Shown here piece after piece: positions 1 through 11,433 of a stretch of DNA of 64,000 nt. How positions within the stretch are numbered: position 1 is the first letter of the stretch; every line of letters starts with the position of its first letter. The position numbers were made by a program, and so were the translations under genes. Below the pieces are notes generated by a model. The model searched no databases. It saw only the letters and a list, made by a program, of their open reading frames with translations, and had not been told where the DNA came from. Source of the DNA: Photobacterium alginatilyticum. GTDB taxonomy: Bacteria; Pseudomonadota; Gammaproteobacteria; Enterobacterales; Vibrionaceae. The DNA lies in the NCBI RefSeq assembly GCF_009910675.1, contig NZ_RSEJ01000002.1, positions 23,364 through 87,363 on the forward strand. Reading direction: 5' to 3'.

Positions 1-485
1 TGAGATGATGGCGCTGGCTCAGAGGCTGTTCCTGTCTCAGACGCTGTCGCAGGCTGGCTTGGCGTAGTCTCCGCCTGCTGCTCCTGGGTCGCTGGCTGCC
101 CGAGCCCGTCAAGGTTGCTCACACCGTCTTTGCGAGTCTGGATAAAGACACGGCCGTCTTGCAGGCTGACATGCCCTATTTCAAGATGACGGGAAAAAAG
201 CGGGACAACGGATACCGACAGCTCGGCACTGCCCAGCTGAACCAAATTTGGCTCGGCAAAGCCTTGCGGGTTGCGAAACTCGGTCTGGCCCAGGGTAAAA
301 CCGATGCTTGGAAAGAAGCGCCAACCGATATCACCGCTGATCACCAGATCACGCCCAGTCGCCTTCTTCACCTGCTCGGTGATCAATGGCTTAAACTGAT
401 TAGGGTCAACCAGTGCCAGTAACGCACCGATCCCCACAACGATAACAACTACAATTGCCAGTACGGCATACAAAAGCTTTTTCAT
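1..485 (-). CDS. asmA: AsmA family protein, N-terminal part (runs off the window)
   Basis: The reverse strand reads from an ATG at 485 with no stop before base 1, so only about 161 residues are present. The start MKKLLYAVLAIVVVIVVGIG is one N-terminal membrane anchor, followed by the AsmA-type opening in which DPN, FKP, ITEQV and the TGRDL/ISGDI/W pattern are recognisable. The last visible part is a Q/T/S/P-rich linker. AsmA proteins are inner-membrane-anchored periplasmic proteins linked to outer-membrane assembly and lipid transport. It lies just upstream of udk on the opposite side of the udk terminator, the usual Vibrio neighbourhood (asmA-udk-apbC-metG). The family call is firm; whether it is AsmA itself or a paralogue cannot be settled from the N-terminus alone. 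Confidence 0.85.
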   Translation of the reverse strand, partial: MKKLLYAVLAIVVVIVVGIGALLALVDPNQFKPLITEQVKKATGRDLVISGDIGWRFFPSIGFTLGQTEFRNPQGFAEPNLVQLGSAELSVSVVPLFSRHLEIGHVSLQDGRVFIQTRKDGVSNLDGLGQPATQEQQAETTPSQPATASETGTASEPAPSS

Positions 486-639
486 CGTGTCCTCGTGTTA
501 TCCGTCCACTCTAAATAAGGTTACAAGCCTGTGGGTATTTCCAGAGCCCGTTCCTGATATATCCAAGCAGTCATTTGAAGTAACTTGGCTATACGACAGC
601 AAATAGATGTATTAGTTTTTAATTATCTGTTATTAGAGC

Positions 640-670
640 AAAAAAATAGGCAGCCGTTAAGGCTGCCTAT
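640..670 (-). terminator. Intrinsic terminator of udk
   Basis: A 10-bp perfect stem (ATAGGCAGCC / GGCTGCCTAT, loop GTTAA) is followed on the minus strand by six T. It sits about 50 bases after the udk stop. Confidence 0.9.
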
Positions 671-722
671 CAAATATTGTCATTTCCAATCAAGGCAGGC
701 GCTGCCTGCCTCATTGCCAATG

Positions 723-1367
723 CTACGATTTCAGCAATCGAGCAATATGTGCCTTAAGCACGTCGATGGCAATGCGGTTTTTACCACCGCGTGGAACGAT
801 AATATCAGCGTACTGTTTAGACGGCTCAATAAACTGCATGAACATAGGGCGTACCGTCTTTTGGTACTGCTCAAGTACCGACTCCATCGTACGATCACGT
901 TCAGCAACATCACGCTGAAGACGACGTAGCAGACAGATATCAAGCGGTGTATCCATAAAGACACTCGCATGCATGATTTCGCGCAGACGCGGATCGGTCA
1001 GCAGCAAGATACCTTCCAGAATGATCACCTTCTTGGGTGTCATTGGTGTGGTTTCTTCCATGCGGGTGTGCTCGCTGTAGCTATACTGCGGAACTTCTAC
1101 CGCATTACCTTCAACCAGCATCTGCAAGTGGTCACAAAGCAAGTCATGATCCAAGGCATTCGGGTGATCGTAATTAGTCTTGACCCGCTCTTCCATGGTC
1201 AGGTGACTTTGATCGTTATAGTAACAATCTTCCGTGATAACACCGATCTGATGATCGCCGACTTTTTCTTTTAGCTCTTTATAAACTGTGCTGGCAATCA
1301 GACTTTTACCGGACGCAGAAGCGCCTGCGATACCGATAATGACGCATTGGTGTGAGTTTTCAGACAT
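723..1367 (-). CDS. udk: Uridine kinase
   Basis: Phosphorylates uridine and cytidine to UMP and CMP with GTP/ATP in pyrimidine salvage (cytosol). The 214-aa protein is close to the usual 213 aa. It has the P-loop GASASGKS at residues 15-22, the PRK/uridine-kinase pattern ITEDCYY with [18 protein letters not shown], the YSYSEHTR segment, [10 protein letters not shown] and the C-terminal [17 protein letters not shown] chose the ATG at 1367, which has an AGG about ten bases upstream; the in-frame GTG at 1379 only adds four residues. It is transcribed toward asmA and ends at a strong terminator. Confidence 0.97.
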   Translation of the reverse strand: MSENSHQCVIIGIAGASASGKSLIASTVYKELKEKVGDHQIGVITEDCYYNDQSHLTMEERVKTNYDHPNALDHDLLCDHLQMLVEGNAVEVPQYSYSEHTRMEETTPMTPKKVIILEGILLLTDPRLREIMHASVFMDTPLDICLLRRLQRDVAERDRTMESVLEQYQKTVRPMFMQFIEPSKQYADIIVPRGGKNRIAIDVLKAHIARLLKS

Positions 1368-1572
1368 ATCAGAAAGCACCTGTAAGACAACGTAGCGAGG
1401 TGGAAATACTCATTTAAACAACTATCTGCTTTTACATCGAAAACCAGATAATTGTGCGAATAGGTATAATTAAACCGCCTGATTATATGGATTTGTACGG
1501 CCAGATGCCAGCAAAAATGCGACACCTGGCACGATTAACTACAAAGTTTACATAATTGTTGCAATAAAAGGA

Positions 1573-2664
1573 TTACATTGTGCGTATTGTTATCTGCTCG
1601 GCGATCGGCTCTCCCTGCCAGAACAAACGGCTAGCCACCTGACCCGCCAGGTCGATATAGGCCGCAGCCTGCTCCGAATCAGGCGACGAGGCAACCGTCG
1701 GCTTGCCGCTGTCGATATCTTCCCGGATCTTGATATGCAGCGGCAGCTGCGCCAGCAACGGAACAGAATAGTCTTTCGCCATACGCTCGGCACCACCAGT
1801 ACCGAAAATCGGTTCATGGTGGCCACAGTTACTGCAAATGTGGTAGCTCATGTTTTCGACAACACCGACCACTGGCACGTTGACCTTCTCAAACATGTTG
1901 ATCCCTTTGATGGCATCGGCCAACGCCAAATCCTGCGGTGTCGTAATCACCACGGCGCCGGTAACCGGGATCTGCTGGGCCAGCGTAAGTTGAATATCGC
2001 CGGTGCCCGGTGGCATATCGACGACCAAATAATCCAGGTCCGGCCACCAGGTTTCGGTAATAATCTGGGTCAGCGCCTTGGAAGCCATAGGTCCGCGCCA
2101 AATCGTCGCGCTGTCAGCCGGCACCAGGTAGCCCACCGAGTTGGTGAACAATCCACACGACTCTATCGGCAACATCATCTTGCCGTCGGGTGATTGTGGC
2201 TTCTCATCCACGGTTCCCAGCATCATAGGCACCGACGGACCGTAGATATCGGCATCGAGCAAGCCCACTTTTGCACCTTGCTTCTCCAGCCCCAATGCCA
2301 GGTTAACCGCGGTTGTCGATTTACCCACCCCACCCTTGGCCGAGCTGACCACAATAATATTCTTTACCCCACGCAGCGGTGTTTTTTCGCCGGTTGCCAG
2401 AGGCGCAACCCGGGTCGTTACGGCAAACGTCATACTCTGGGCAACATGATGAAGCTGCTGCTGGGTAATAATCCAATGCTCTAGCAGCTCTATCACCGAG
2501 TTGGCGGCAAACGGCAGCGTGATCGACACTACGCCCTGAGCCGAAACCGACACAACATTTGGCGTGTCGGCCCACTCATGATGCAGCCATGGATGCTCGA
2601 ACTGATTCAGCCAACGGCAGATATCAGCCACACTCTCAAATCGGATCATTGAATCACTACTCAT
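1573..2664 (-). CDS. apbC: Iron-sulfur cluster carrier ATPase Mrp/ApbC
   Basis: A ParA/MinD-type P-loop ATPase that carries Fe-S clusters to apoproteins. In the 363-aa product (ATG at 2664) the deviant Walker A motif KGGVGKST is at residues 110-117, followed by DADIYGPS, the VDMPPGTGD Walker B region and the CxxC site ICSNCGHHE that binds the bridging cluster. The first 90 residues form a DUF59-like N-terminal part. An in-frame upstream start at 2700 would add 12 residues with no supporting similarity. It is divergent from metG, the same arrangement as in E. coli, and the two share a 165-bp intergenic region. Confidence 0.95.
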   Translation of the reverse strand: MSSDSMIRFESVADICRWLNQFEHPWLHHEWADTPNVVSVSAQGVVSITLPFAANSVIELLEHWIITQQQLHHVAQSMTFAVTTRVAPLATGEKTPLRGVKNIIVVSSAKGGVGKSTTAVNLALGLEKQGAKVGLLDADIYGPSVPMMLGTVDEKPQSPDGKMMLPIESCGLFTNSVGYLVPADSATIWRGPMASKALTQIITETWWPDLDYLVVDMPPGTGDIQLTLAQQIPVTGAVVITTPQDLALADAIKGINMFEKVNVPVVGVVENMSYHICSNCGHHEPIFGTGGAERMAKDYSVPLLAQLPLHIKIREDIDSGKPTVASSPDSEQAAAYIDLAGQVASRLFWQGEPIAEQITIRTM

Positions 2665-2830
2665 CGTTTTTAGCGCTCCATTATGGTTGTTCCCATCCAT
2701 CGTACCACCAAAGCCTATTTATCGCCGCTATTTAGCGTGATTATCACTGGATGACGCTAGGCAATACGCTGTCCATCAGGTACTATTTGAGGCTACATTT
2801 TTTTACCCATCATGAGCGAAATAAGTAATT

Positions 2831-4882
2831 ATGGCTGCAAATCCAAGAAAAATTCTGGTGACCTGCGCCCTACCGTACGCTAACGGTTCTATCCACTTGG
2901 GACACATGCTTGAGCATGTGCAAGCGGATATCTGGGTGCGCTATCAGCGCCTTCGCGGCAACGAAGTTCATTTCATCTGTGCAGACGATGCACACGGCAC
3001 TCCAATCATGCTTAAGGCCCAGCAGATGGGTATGGAACCTGAGCAGATGATTGCCGAAGTGAGCAAAGAGCACCAGGCCGACTTTGCTGGCTTCGATATT
3101 AGCTTTGACAACTACCACAGCACACATTCCGACGAGAACCGTGAGCTGGCGTCGTTCGTTTACACTCAGCTAAAAGAGAAAGGCTTTATTACCAGCCGTA
3201 CTATCTCTCAGCTATTCGACCCTGAAAAAGAAATGTTCCTGCCAGATCGCTTCGTAAAAGGAACCTGCCCGAAATGTAAGGCGGAAGACCAATACGGCGA
3301 TAACTGTGACAACTGTGGCGAGACTTACAGCCCAACAGACCTTATTGAACCAAAATCTGCTGTTTCCGGCGCGACACCGGTAATGAAGGATTCCGAGCAC
3401 TTCTTCTTTGACCTGCCTCAGTTCGAAGGCATGCTGCAAGAGTGGACCAAATCAGGTGCACTGCAAGACGAAACCGCCAACAAAATGCAGGAATGGTTCG
3501 AGTCTGGCCTTCAGCAATGGGATATCTCGCGTGATGCGCCGTACTTCGGCTTCGAGATCCCGGGTGAAACAGGCAAGTACTTCTACGTATGGCTGGATGC
3601 ACCAATCGGCTACATGGGCTCATTTAAGAACCTGTGTGACAAGCGTGACGACCTGAACTTCGATGAATTCTGGAACAAGGACAGCTCAACCGAGCTTTAC
3701 CACTTCATCGGTAAAGACATTGTCTACTTCCACAGCCTGTTCTGGCCTGCGATGCTTGACGGTGCCGGTCTGCGCAAACCAAACAATGTCTTCGTTCATG
3801 GCTACGTTACTGTAAACGGCGCGAAGATGTCGAAGTCTAAGGGTACCTTTATTAAAGCGGGTACTTATCTGGAGCATCTGGATCCAGAATGCCTGCGTTA
3901 CTACTACGCGGCCAAGCTGAACAACCGTATCGACGATCTGGATCTTAACCTCGAAGATTTCACCCAGCGCGTGAACAGCGATGTCGTGAACAAGATTGTC
4001 AACCTGGCATCACGTAATGCCGGTTTCATTGCCAAGCGCTTCGAAGGCAAGCTGTCAGACAGTTTTGCCGAGCCTGAGCTATATGCCGAGTTTGTTGCCG
4101 CCTCTGATCGCATCGCTGAGCTTTACGAGAACCGTGAATACAGCCGTGCAATCCGCGAAATCACGGCACTGGCAGACAAGGCCAACCAGTACGTTGACGA
4201 AAAAGCCCCTTGGGTCGTTGCCAAGCAGGAAGGCAAAGATCAGGAGCTGCAGGAAATCTGTTCTGTCGGCATTAACCTGTTCCGCGTACTGATGACCTAC
4301 CTGAAGCCTGTTATGCCTCAGCTTGCTGAGCGCACAGAGGGCTTCCTGAACGAGACCCTGACCTGGGAAGGTATTGCCCAGCCGCTGACTGGCCACGAAG
4401 TGACTAAGTTCAAGGCGCTGTTCAACCGCATCGATGCCAAGAAAGTTGAAGCTATGGTTGAATCTTCAAAAGAAGATGCCGCAGCAGAAATGGCAGCTAA
4501 AGAGAAAGCAGAAGCGGCGAAGACAGAAACTGAGCTAAGTAAAGAACCAATCGCAGACGAAATCGAGTTCGATGACTTTGCTAAAGTGGATCTTCGCATT
4601 GCGAAAATCGTGTCTTGCGAATCTGTGCCTAAAGCCAACAAGCTACTTAAGCTTGAGCTAGACCTAGGTGGCGAGACTCGTCAAGTATTCGCAGGTATCA
4701 AGTCGGCCTACAGCCCTGAAGACCTAATTGGCAAGCACACTGTAATGGTGGCTAACCTCAAGCCGCGTAAGATGAAATTCGGCATGTCTGAAGGTATGGT
4801 ACTGGCAGCGGGCCCTGGTGGTGAAGATCTTTGGATCCTTGAGCCACACGAAGGTGCGCAGCCTGGTATGCGTGTGATGTAA
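2831..4882 (+). CDS. metG: Methionyl-tRNA synthetase
   Basis: Class I aminoacyl-tRNA synthetase charging tRNA-Met. The HIGH signature is HLGH at residues 22-25 and KMSKS is at 332-336. Between them is a zinc knuckle with CPKC and CDNC pairs (about residues 143-162). After an Ala/Glu-rich linker (about 540-575) comes the C-terminal tRNA-binding/dimerisation domain ([11 protein letters not shown] onward), as in the long E. coli-type enzyme. Length 683 aa is typical. It is monocistronic, with a terminator directly downstream. Confidence 0.98.
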   Translation: MAANPRKILVTCALPYANGSIHLGHMLEHVQADIWVRYQRLRGNEVHFICADDAHGTPIMLKAQQMGMEPEQMIAEVSKEHQADFAGFDISFDNYHSTHSDENRELASFVYTQLKEKGFITSRTISQLFDPEKEMFLPDRFVKGTCPKCKAEDQYGDNCDNCGETYSPTDLIEPKSAVSGATPVMKDSEHFFFDLPQFEGMLQEWTKSGALQDETANKMQEWFESGLQQWDISRDAPYFGFEIPGETGKYFYVWLDAPIGYMGSFKNLCDKRDDLNFDEFWNKDSSTELYHFIGKDIVYFHSLFWPAMLDGAGLRKPNNVFVHGYVTVNGAKMSKSKGTFIKAGTYLEHLDPECLRYYYAAKLNNRIDDLDLNLEDFTQRVNSDVVNKIVNLASRNAGFIAKRFEGKLSDSFAEPELYAEFVAASDRIAELYENREYSRAIREITALADKANQYVDEKAPWVVAKQEGKDQELQEICSVGINLFRVLMTYLKPVMPQLAERTEGFLNETLTWEGIAQPLTGHEVTKFKALFNRIDAKKVEAMVESSKEDAAAEMAAKEKAEAAKTETELSKEPIADEIEFDDFAKVDLRIAKIVSCESVPKANKLLKLELDLGGETRQVFAGIKSAYSPEDLIGKHTVMVANLKPRKMKFGMSEGMVLAAGPGGEDLWILEPHEGAQPGMRVM

Positions 4883-4908
4883 TTTTTATGCACAATTAAC
4901 GCAATAAT

Positions 4909-4933
4909 AAAGGAGCTTCGGCTCCTTTTTTTA
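4909..4933 (+). terminator. Intrinsic terminator of metG
   Basis: Stem AAGGAGC / GCTCCTT with the stable TTCG tetraloop and a T-run, beginning 27 bases after the metG stop. Confidence 0.92.
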
Positions 4934-5372
4934 TTCCGCGCGCAATGGTCGGGAACCACTGGCTAATTGTTTCCAACTCACTGATTATCTGTAGATATTC
5001 TAAATTTATTAACCTTATCATTACCTACCAAACTGCAGACAGCTTCATAGGATATTTTCTCGGCAAAAGCAGATGTTAACGACTATTTTTATCATGATGA
5101 TAAATTTCGCTTTTATTCGGTATAAACGCCACTGAAATTCGCTATTACCGATGAAGCAGCACAAAAACTGTATATATATCAACCGATAGGTTAATATTTG
5201 GTTAAATTTAATGTTTTCGGAATACCATTCTGCATCAGAAAGTGTGATCTGAAACATACCTTTGAATTTTGCACAGCATTTTACTTCGCTTTAACACCTA
5301 AACTGCTGTTAACCTGCTCCGCGCTCTGGTGAATGATTTACAGAGTGAATAATTATAAGGAGTGTTCATTTC
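4934..5372. other. Intergenic region metG to symporter gene
   Basis: An AT-rich gap without a convincing gene. Short reading frames here have no ribosome binding site and no recognisable product. The only regulatory-looking site is the CRP-like half-palindrome listed separately. The last 15 bases hold the ribosome binding site AAGGAG of the symporter. Confidence 0.6.
5240..5261 (+). promoter_or_regulatory. Possible CRP site upstream of symporter gene
   Basis: AAGTGTGATCT matches the left half of the CRP consensus (AAATGTGATCT); the right half (GAAACATACCT) is poor. It is centred about 122 bases before the symporter start. Carbon-regulated uptake genes often have such sites, but one good half-site is weak evidence. 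Confidence 0.3.
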
Positions 5373-6695
5373 ATGCCAACACAAAAAAAGAAAATGTCCC
5401 TGACTGGTCGAGTAATTCTCGGCATGCTGCTGGGCATCTTGACAGGATTCGCTATTCGCTCCCTTTTTGCTGAGACTTCATTTGTACACGAATATCTAGT
5501 GAATGGCCTGTTTGACGTTGGTGGTGCGATCTTCATTGCTAGCTTAAAAATGCTGGTTGTACCTTTAGTATTTGTTTCTTTGGTTTGTGGTACCAGTACG
5601 CTGAACGATATCAGCACGCTAGGTCGCCTCGGGGGCAAAACCTTGTTGTTCTATCTAACAACAACGGCGATTGCCATCACCCTTGCACTGACCATGGGTA
5701 ACCTGTTCCAGCCGGGAGCCGGTGCCGATCTTTCTGCCGCAACAACATTTGCAGCCAAAGAAGCCCCTTCATTGGGTGATGTCATCATCGGAATGTTCCC
5801 GACGAACCCAATCAACTCTATGGCTCAAGGCAATACACTTCAAATTATCGTGTTTGCTATTCTGTTCGGTATTGCCATTAGTGCTGCCGGCAAGCCAGGT
5901 GAGCGTATTGCTGCTGTCTTTGCCGATCTTAACGAAGTCATCATGAAGCTGGTCGCGCTGCTAATGCATATTGCGCCTTACGGTGTCTTCTTCCTAATGG
6001 CGAAACTGTTCACAGGAATCGGCCTTGATGCCATCTACAACCTGTTTGGCTACTTCGTGGTCCTAACTTGTACCCTGTTGATTCACGGTCTGGTTGTATA
6101 CAGCACAATGCTGAAGGTATTCACCGGTTTGAGCCCGAAGACATTCTTGAAAAAGATGGAAGATGCAATCATGTTTGCCTTCTCCACGGCTTCGTCAAAC
6201 GCAACCATTCCGGTAACGATGGAAACAGCGACCAAACGTCTTGGTGCTTCTAACCGTATCGCTTCGTTTACCGTACCACTAGGTGCAACCATCAACATGG
6301 ATGGCACTGCAATCATGCAGGGTGTTGCGACAGCGTTCATTGCTCAGGCTTTCAACATTGACCTGACAATGGGTGACTACATGGCAGTCATCGTTACAGC
6401 AACACTTGCCTCTATCGGTACAGCTGGTGTTCCGGGCGTCGGCCTGATCATGCTGGCAATGGTACTGAGCCAGGTAGGCCTGCCAGTTGAAGGTATCGCG
6501 ATTATCATGGGTGTCGATCGACTACTTGATATGATCCGTACTGCCGTCAACATCACTGGTGACAGTGCGGTAACCTGTATTGTGGCCAAGTCTGAAGGTG
6601 AGCTGGATGTTAATCGATTCAATGACCCGGCAGCAGGCGAGAAAGATGAAGAAGTCCATCTTCACCCGCAAGCCAAAACAGCCAGCTTCGACTAA
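5373..6695 (+). CDS. Dicarboxylate/amino acid:cation symporter (DAACS family)
   Basis: Sodium- or proton-coupled uptake of C4-dicarboxylates or acidic/neutral amino acids across the inner membrane. The 440-aa protein has the family's hydrophobic profile and hallmarks: SSNATIPVT (equivalent to the serine-rich re-entrant loop HP1), the unwound helix motif NMDGTAIMQG, GVPGVGL in HP2, and DRLLDMIRTAVNITGD in the last helix. The Arg of DMIRT usually goes with acidic amino-acid substrates. The C-terminal tail is short and charged. The start ATG at 5373 follows AAGGAG. It is flanked on both sides by terminators, so monocistronic. GltP-like versus SstT- or DctA-like specificity is not decided here; the SSNAT variant of SSSAT is noteworthy. 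Confidence 0.9.
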   Translation: MPTQKKKMSLTGRVILGMLLGILTGFAIRSLFAETSFVHEYLVNGLFDVGGAIFIASLKMLVVPLVFVSLVCGTSTLNDISTLGRLGGKTLLFYLTTTAIAITLALTMGNLFQPGAGADLSAATTFAAKEAPSLGDVIIGMFPTNPINSMAQGNTLQIIVFAILFGIAISAAGKPGERIAAVFADLNEVIMKLVALLMHIAPYGVFFLMAKLFTGIGLDAIYNLFGYFVVLTCTLLIHGLVVYSTMLKVFTGLSPKTFLKKMEDAIMFAFSTASSNATIPVTMETATKRLGASNRIASFTVPLGATINMDGTAIMQGVATAFIAQAFNIDLTMGDYMAVIVTATLASIGTAGVPGVGLIMLAMVLSQVGLPVEGIAIIMGVDRLLDMIRTAVNITGDSAVTCIVAKSEGELDVNRFNDPAAGEKDEEVHLHPQAKTASFD

Positions 6696-6736
6696 CAGTC
6701 AACGCTGACTATAGCGGCAACATAGCAAATCCCATT

Positions 6737-6760
6737 AAAAGCCCCGCAAGGGGCTTTTTT
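6737..6760 (+). terminator. Intrinsic terminator of symporter gene
   Basis: GCCCC / GGGGC stem with GCAA loop, preceded by AAAA and followed by six T. Confidence 0.9.
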
Positions 6761-6932
6761 GCACCATTAGGAAACATACTTGCCCCATCAACGCCCAAGG
6801 TTGTGATCTTGATAAACAATCAAACGGTAACTAGCTGATAAATATTAAAAAATAAACCATGCCGACAGATTATTCAACGGCACACTTATTGCGTTATTCC
6901 CTCTATGAAGCACCATTGATGCTGGAGGGAAA

Positions 6933-7823
6933 ATGCTTATCATGTCATTGATTATTGGAGTTGTGTTTAGTCTCGGCTATTACACCTACCATGTAAGGCA
7001 GAGCAATTCACTGCTGCAAAACCGCTTTAACCAGGTGATCGGCCTACGCCAGCTTATTCATCTGTTACGCTTTCACCGTCGACAGACTCACCAGTTGCTG
7101 AGTAGCAGCGGGACTTTCCTTGGAAAGGAGCAACCTTTAAACGAATCACTGGCAATCCAGAGCCTGCTTCGGACTCTAATCAGCCAGGCTGAGCACTCGC
7201 AAAAGCCCATGTACCGGATATTAATGAAGCGCATTACATCATTACTGGACGAGTGGCCGCGGTACTCTTTACAGCGAAATCAAGCCGTTCACGGCAAGGC
7301 TATCCGTCATGTCCTGTACCTGATTGATGACACCATCACCCAGAGCCTGCTGGCTGCTGACAAAGAACATGTCTTTCAACAATACCAGTCGACCTGGCCT
7401 GTCACTCTAAACGCTATCGACAGTTTGAGCCGTTTTCGCCACACTATTCACAGCTATCATCCGAACAGTACGGCGATAAAGCGCGAACTCGGTTTACATA
7501 CCCAGATCCTGCGCCGACGTCTCGGCCAGATGACAGTTAGAAGCAGCAACCCTGCTCCGCCACTCATCATTGAGGCACTGTTTGAGCAATTCGACAAGAT
7601 TGACCTGGACAACCCGGACCCGGGTCTGGTCAAAGAGCAGCTTTATCATTTTTCTCTGCAGGTCTCTGAGGCAATCTTCAACCTATTCGATCTGGTTCTC
7701 GGTGATATCGGCAAAGAAGTCTCGATCAGGCTTCCCGAACTCCCTGTCGATGCCAGCAATGTAGTCAAGCTACCTAAGCCTGTTCAGGCTGCTGACAGTT
7801 CAAAACAAAAAAACCCAGCCTAG
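6933..7823 (+). CDS. Membrane-anchored protein of unknown function
   Basis: I do not recognise this 296-aa family. Residues 2-19 (IMSLIIGVVFSLGYYT region) form one N-terminal membrane helix. The rest is a mostly helical soluble part rich in Leu, Gln, His and Arg (FHRRQTHQLL, then QILRRRLGQM), resembling the four-helix sensor-like regions seen in NIT/HAMP-less proteins, but no catalytic motif is visible. The tail is Pro/Lys-rich. ATG at 6933 follows GGAGGG eight bases upstream; an ATG at residue 4 is also possible. Its stop codon TAG lies in the loop of the terminator shared with serS. The gene is single and convergent with serS. Confidence 0.75.
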   Translation: MLIMSLIIGVVFSLGYYTYHVRQSNSLLQNRFNQVIGLRQLIHLLRFHRRQTHQLLSSSGTFLGKEQPLNESLAIQSLLRTLISQAEHSQKPMYRILMKRITSLLDEWPRYSLQRNQAVHGKAIRHVLYLIDDTITQSLLAADKEHVFQQYQSTWPVTLNAIDSLSRFRHTIHSYHPNSTAIKRELGLHTQILRRRLGQMTVRSSNPAPPLIIEALFEQFDKIDLDNPDPGLVKEQLYHFSLQVSEAIFNLFDLVLGDIGKEVSIRLPELPVDASNVVKLPKPVQAADSSKQKNPA

Positions 7824-7836
7824 GCTGGGTTTTTAT
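7804..7836. terminator. Bidirectional terminator between the unknown gene and serS
   Basis: A 24-bp perfect palindrome, AAAACCCAGCC TA GGCTGGGTTTT core at 7810-7833, with A-runs on the left and T-runs on the right. It serves both convergent genes and contains the stop codon of the upstream plus-strand gene. Confidence 0.9.
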
Positions 7837-7852
7837 TAAACAAAAGCGGCAA

Positions 7853-9160
<1,308 letters not shown>

Positions 9161-9271
9161 TTAATATTCTGAAATGCACGTTATTTAGACAATTCTTGTC
9201 AAAATAATCTTAGGTTTACGAAACGCCAGTCAATCTGACGTCAATAGTTCAACGATACCCAAAAAGCCTTA

Positions 9272-10612
9272 TTATTGGTAGCGCTTTAATGCGCTTTTTG
9301 CATCTAAAGAAGCAAGATAATCCAACTTTTCGGTAATTTTAGTTTCCAAACCGCGATTTGTTGGGTGATAGTAGCGTGTACCTTCCATTTCCGGCGGGAA
9401 GTAACACTCACCGGCCGCATAGGCACCCGGCTCATCATGGGCATAACGGTATTCGGCACCATAGCCCAGATCCTTCATTAGTCGCGTAGGGGCATTACGC
9501 AAATGATTGGGGACCTCGTAGTCAGGATGGTTCATCGCATCCGCCTTCGCCTGCTTGAATGCTGTATAGACTGCATTGCTTTTCGGTGCACTGGCAAGGT
9601 AGATAATTGCCTGCGCAATGGCACGCTCCCCTTCGTAAGCGCCAACCCGGGTAAAACAGTCCCAGGCCGAAATAGCCACCTGCATCGCCCGCGGATCGGC
9701 ATTACCAATATCCTCGGAAGCAATTGCCAGCAGGCGACGAGCCACGTAAAGCGGATCGCAACCAGCCTGCAGCATACGGGCAAACCAATACAGGGCACCG
9801 TCAGGACTCGAACCGCGGATCGACTTATGTACCGCAGAAATCATGTCATACCAAAGGTCGCCTTTATTGTCGAAACGGGCTATTTTTTCGCCTGCAACTT
9901 CTGCAAGCAGCGACAGGGTGATCGGCTTGATGCCTTTTTCGTTCTCTTCTGCCATGTCGATGAGCTGCTCAAGATAGTTCAGTGACATACGCGCATCACC
10001 ACATACCAGATCAGCCAATCTTTCTTTCACATCATCGACAAATTCAAGGTTGGTATCGCTGATCCCGCGTTCAGTATCCGTCAGGGCCTGCTCGATAACC
10101 TCGAGAATATCTGTCGACTCCAGCGACTTGAGCTTGTAGACACGGGCCCGTGACAACAGTGCGTTGTTGAGCTCAAACGACGGATTCTCTGTCGTTGCAC
10201 CGATAAACGTCACGGTGCCATCTTCAATATGCGGCAAAAACGCATCTTGCTGACTTTTATTGAAACGGTGCACCTCGTCGACAAACAAGATAGTCCGTCG
10301 CCCGGCCATTTTGTTATCGCGGGCTTTGTCGATGGCGGCCCGGATATCTTTCACCCCGGAGGTAACGGCCGACACACGCTCAACTTCAGCATTGGCATAA
10401 TTAGCAGCCACTTCGGCCAATGTCGTCTTGCCTGTCCCCGGCGGCCCCCAGAGGATCATCGAATGAAGGTGACCAGCTTCAAGCGCACGCCTGAGTGGCT
10501 TTCCCTCGCCCAGAATATGGCGCTGGCCGATATATTCCTCAACCTTACGCGGCCGCATACGTGCAGCCAGCGGGCGGAAATCTGACGAGAAATCGAGGCT
10601 GAAGTTATTCAA
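9272..10612 (-). CDS. rarA: Replication-associated recombination protein A (AAA+ ATPase)
   Basis: A clamp-loader-like AAA+ ATPase acting at stalled replication forks (MgsA/WRNIP1 family). The 446-aa protein has Walker A GPPGTGKT at residues 56-63, Walker B/DExx box FVDEVHRFN, sensor 1 [10 protein letters not shown], and the C-terminal tetramerisation region with [10 protein letters not shown] and [11 protein letters not shown]. It lies 75 bp after lolA with a hairpin between them, the usual neighbourhood. Confidence 0.97.
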   Translation of the reverse strand: MNNFSLDFSSDFRPLAARMRPRKVEEYIGQRHILGEGKPLRRALEAGHLHSMILWGPPGTGKTTLAEVAANYANAEVERVSAVTSGVKDIRAAIDKARDNKMAGRRTILFVDEVHRFNKSQQDAFLPHIEDGTVTFIGATTENPSFELNNALLSRARVYKLKSLESTDILEVIEQALTDTERGISDTNLEFVDDVKERLADLVCGDARMSLNYLEQLIDMAEENEKGIKPITLSLLAEVAGEKIARFDNKGDLWYDMISAVHKSIRGSSPDGALYWFARMLQAGCDPLYVARRLLAIASEDIGNADPRAMQVAISAWDCFTRVGAYEGERAIAQAIIYLASAPKSNAVYTAFKQAKADAMNHPDYEVPNHLRNAPTRLMKDLGYGAEYRYAHDEPGAYAAGECYFPPEMEGTRYYHPTNRGLETKITEKLDYLASLDAKSALKRYQ

Positions 10613-10637
10613 AATAACAGCTCCTTAAAACGAAATT

Positions 10638-10659
10638 AGGCGGCACAAGGGTGCCACCT
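10638..10659 (-). terminator. Hairpin between lolA and rarA
   Basis: A nine-pair stem (AGGTGGCAC / GTGCCGCCT on the minus strand, one G-T pair, loop CCTT) is followed by AATTTCGTTTT. The T-run is interrupted, so it may be a partial terminator or attenuator reducing read-through into rarA. Confidence 0.55.
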
Positions 10660-10687
10660 AAGAAAAGTGCGAACGGCAGTTCCGGCG

Positions 10688-11305
10688 TTAGTTACGCTGG
10701 TCGTCAAGCTCTACACCTTTTGGCGGTGTAAACTTAAACAGGTCACTCGGTTGCGCTTTGCCGCTGAACTTACTGAACGAGAAGTTGCTGCGCTGGCCGT
10801 CCTGCTCAACCACCGAGAAACTGCGTACTTCACCACTCTTGGCGACCGTTACCACGAACTTGCCCATCGAAGAGGTACGATCTTTCGGTGTCAGAGTAAA
10901 AGTATCGGCGGTCTGGGCAACATTGTATTTCGCCCAGTCAGCCGTGTTGTTGCGAGTTAGCAGTACAAACGGAGTTTGTTCAGTCGCATCGGCAAGCCAC
11001 ATTGCCGTCACCTGCTCGATAAACGGACTGTAATACCAGAGTGTCTTGCCATCCGAGATCAGCAGGTTTTCATCCGGCATCACCGTATTCCAGCGAAACA
11101 GGTTCGGACGTTGAATCGCAACATCCCCTTCCCCTTCCACCAGCAAATCACCTTCCGGGCTAATGACTTTTTGCTTAAATTCGGCACTGAAAGCATTCAC
11201 TTTACCCAGCCTTGTGCTCAGCTCCTGCTGCGGCGTTGCCCATGCAGCGGAAGATAAGAAAACAGGGGCTGCGACAAGCAGACTTACTAATACTTTTTTT
11301 ATCAT
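10688..11305 (-). CDS. lolA: Outer-membrane lipoprotein carrier protein LolA
   Basis: A periplasmic chaperone that takes lipoproteins from LolCDE and hands them to LolB. The 205-aa precursor has a signal peptide (MIKKVLVSLL, hydrophobic core, cleavage expected after AWA at about residue 23). The mature part shows the LolA features FSAEFKQKV, RPNLFRWNT, the DGKTLWYYSPFIEQVT strand pair and FSGKAQPSDLFKFTPP. It is between ftsK and rarA as in related genomes. Confidence 0.96.
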   Translation of the reverse strand: MIKKVLVSLLVAAPVFLSSAAWATPQQELSTRLGKVNAFSAEFKQKVISPEGDLLVEGEGDVAIQRPNLFRWNTVMPDENLLISDGKTLWYYSPFIEQVTAMWLADATEQTPFVLLTRNNTADWAKYNVAQTADTFTLTPKDRTSSMGKFVVTVAKSGEVRSFSVVEQDGQRSNFSFSKFSGKAQPSDLFKFTPPKGVELDDQRN

Positions 11306-11433
11306 TATGACTTAACCTTTTCGGTTCAAAACTGTTCAAATCGTTTGTGAACTGTCTCCAAAACCGCTCGGAAACAGTTATTGACTTCGGTTCTCACTCA
11401 GGCCCGCCTTCTCAGATCACTTCCTGATATAGC

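Noticed and set aside
5045..5257. 70-codon minus-strand frame in the metG-symporter gap
   Set aside because: AT-rich, no ribosome binding site, crosses the CRP-like site.
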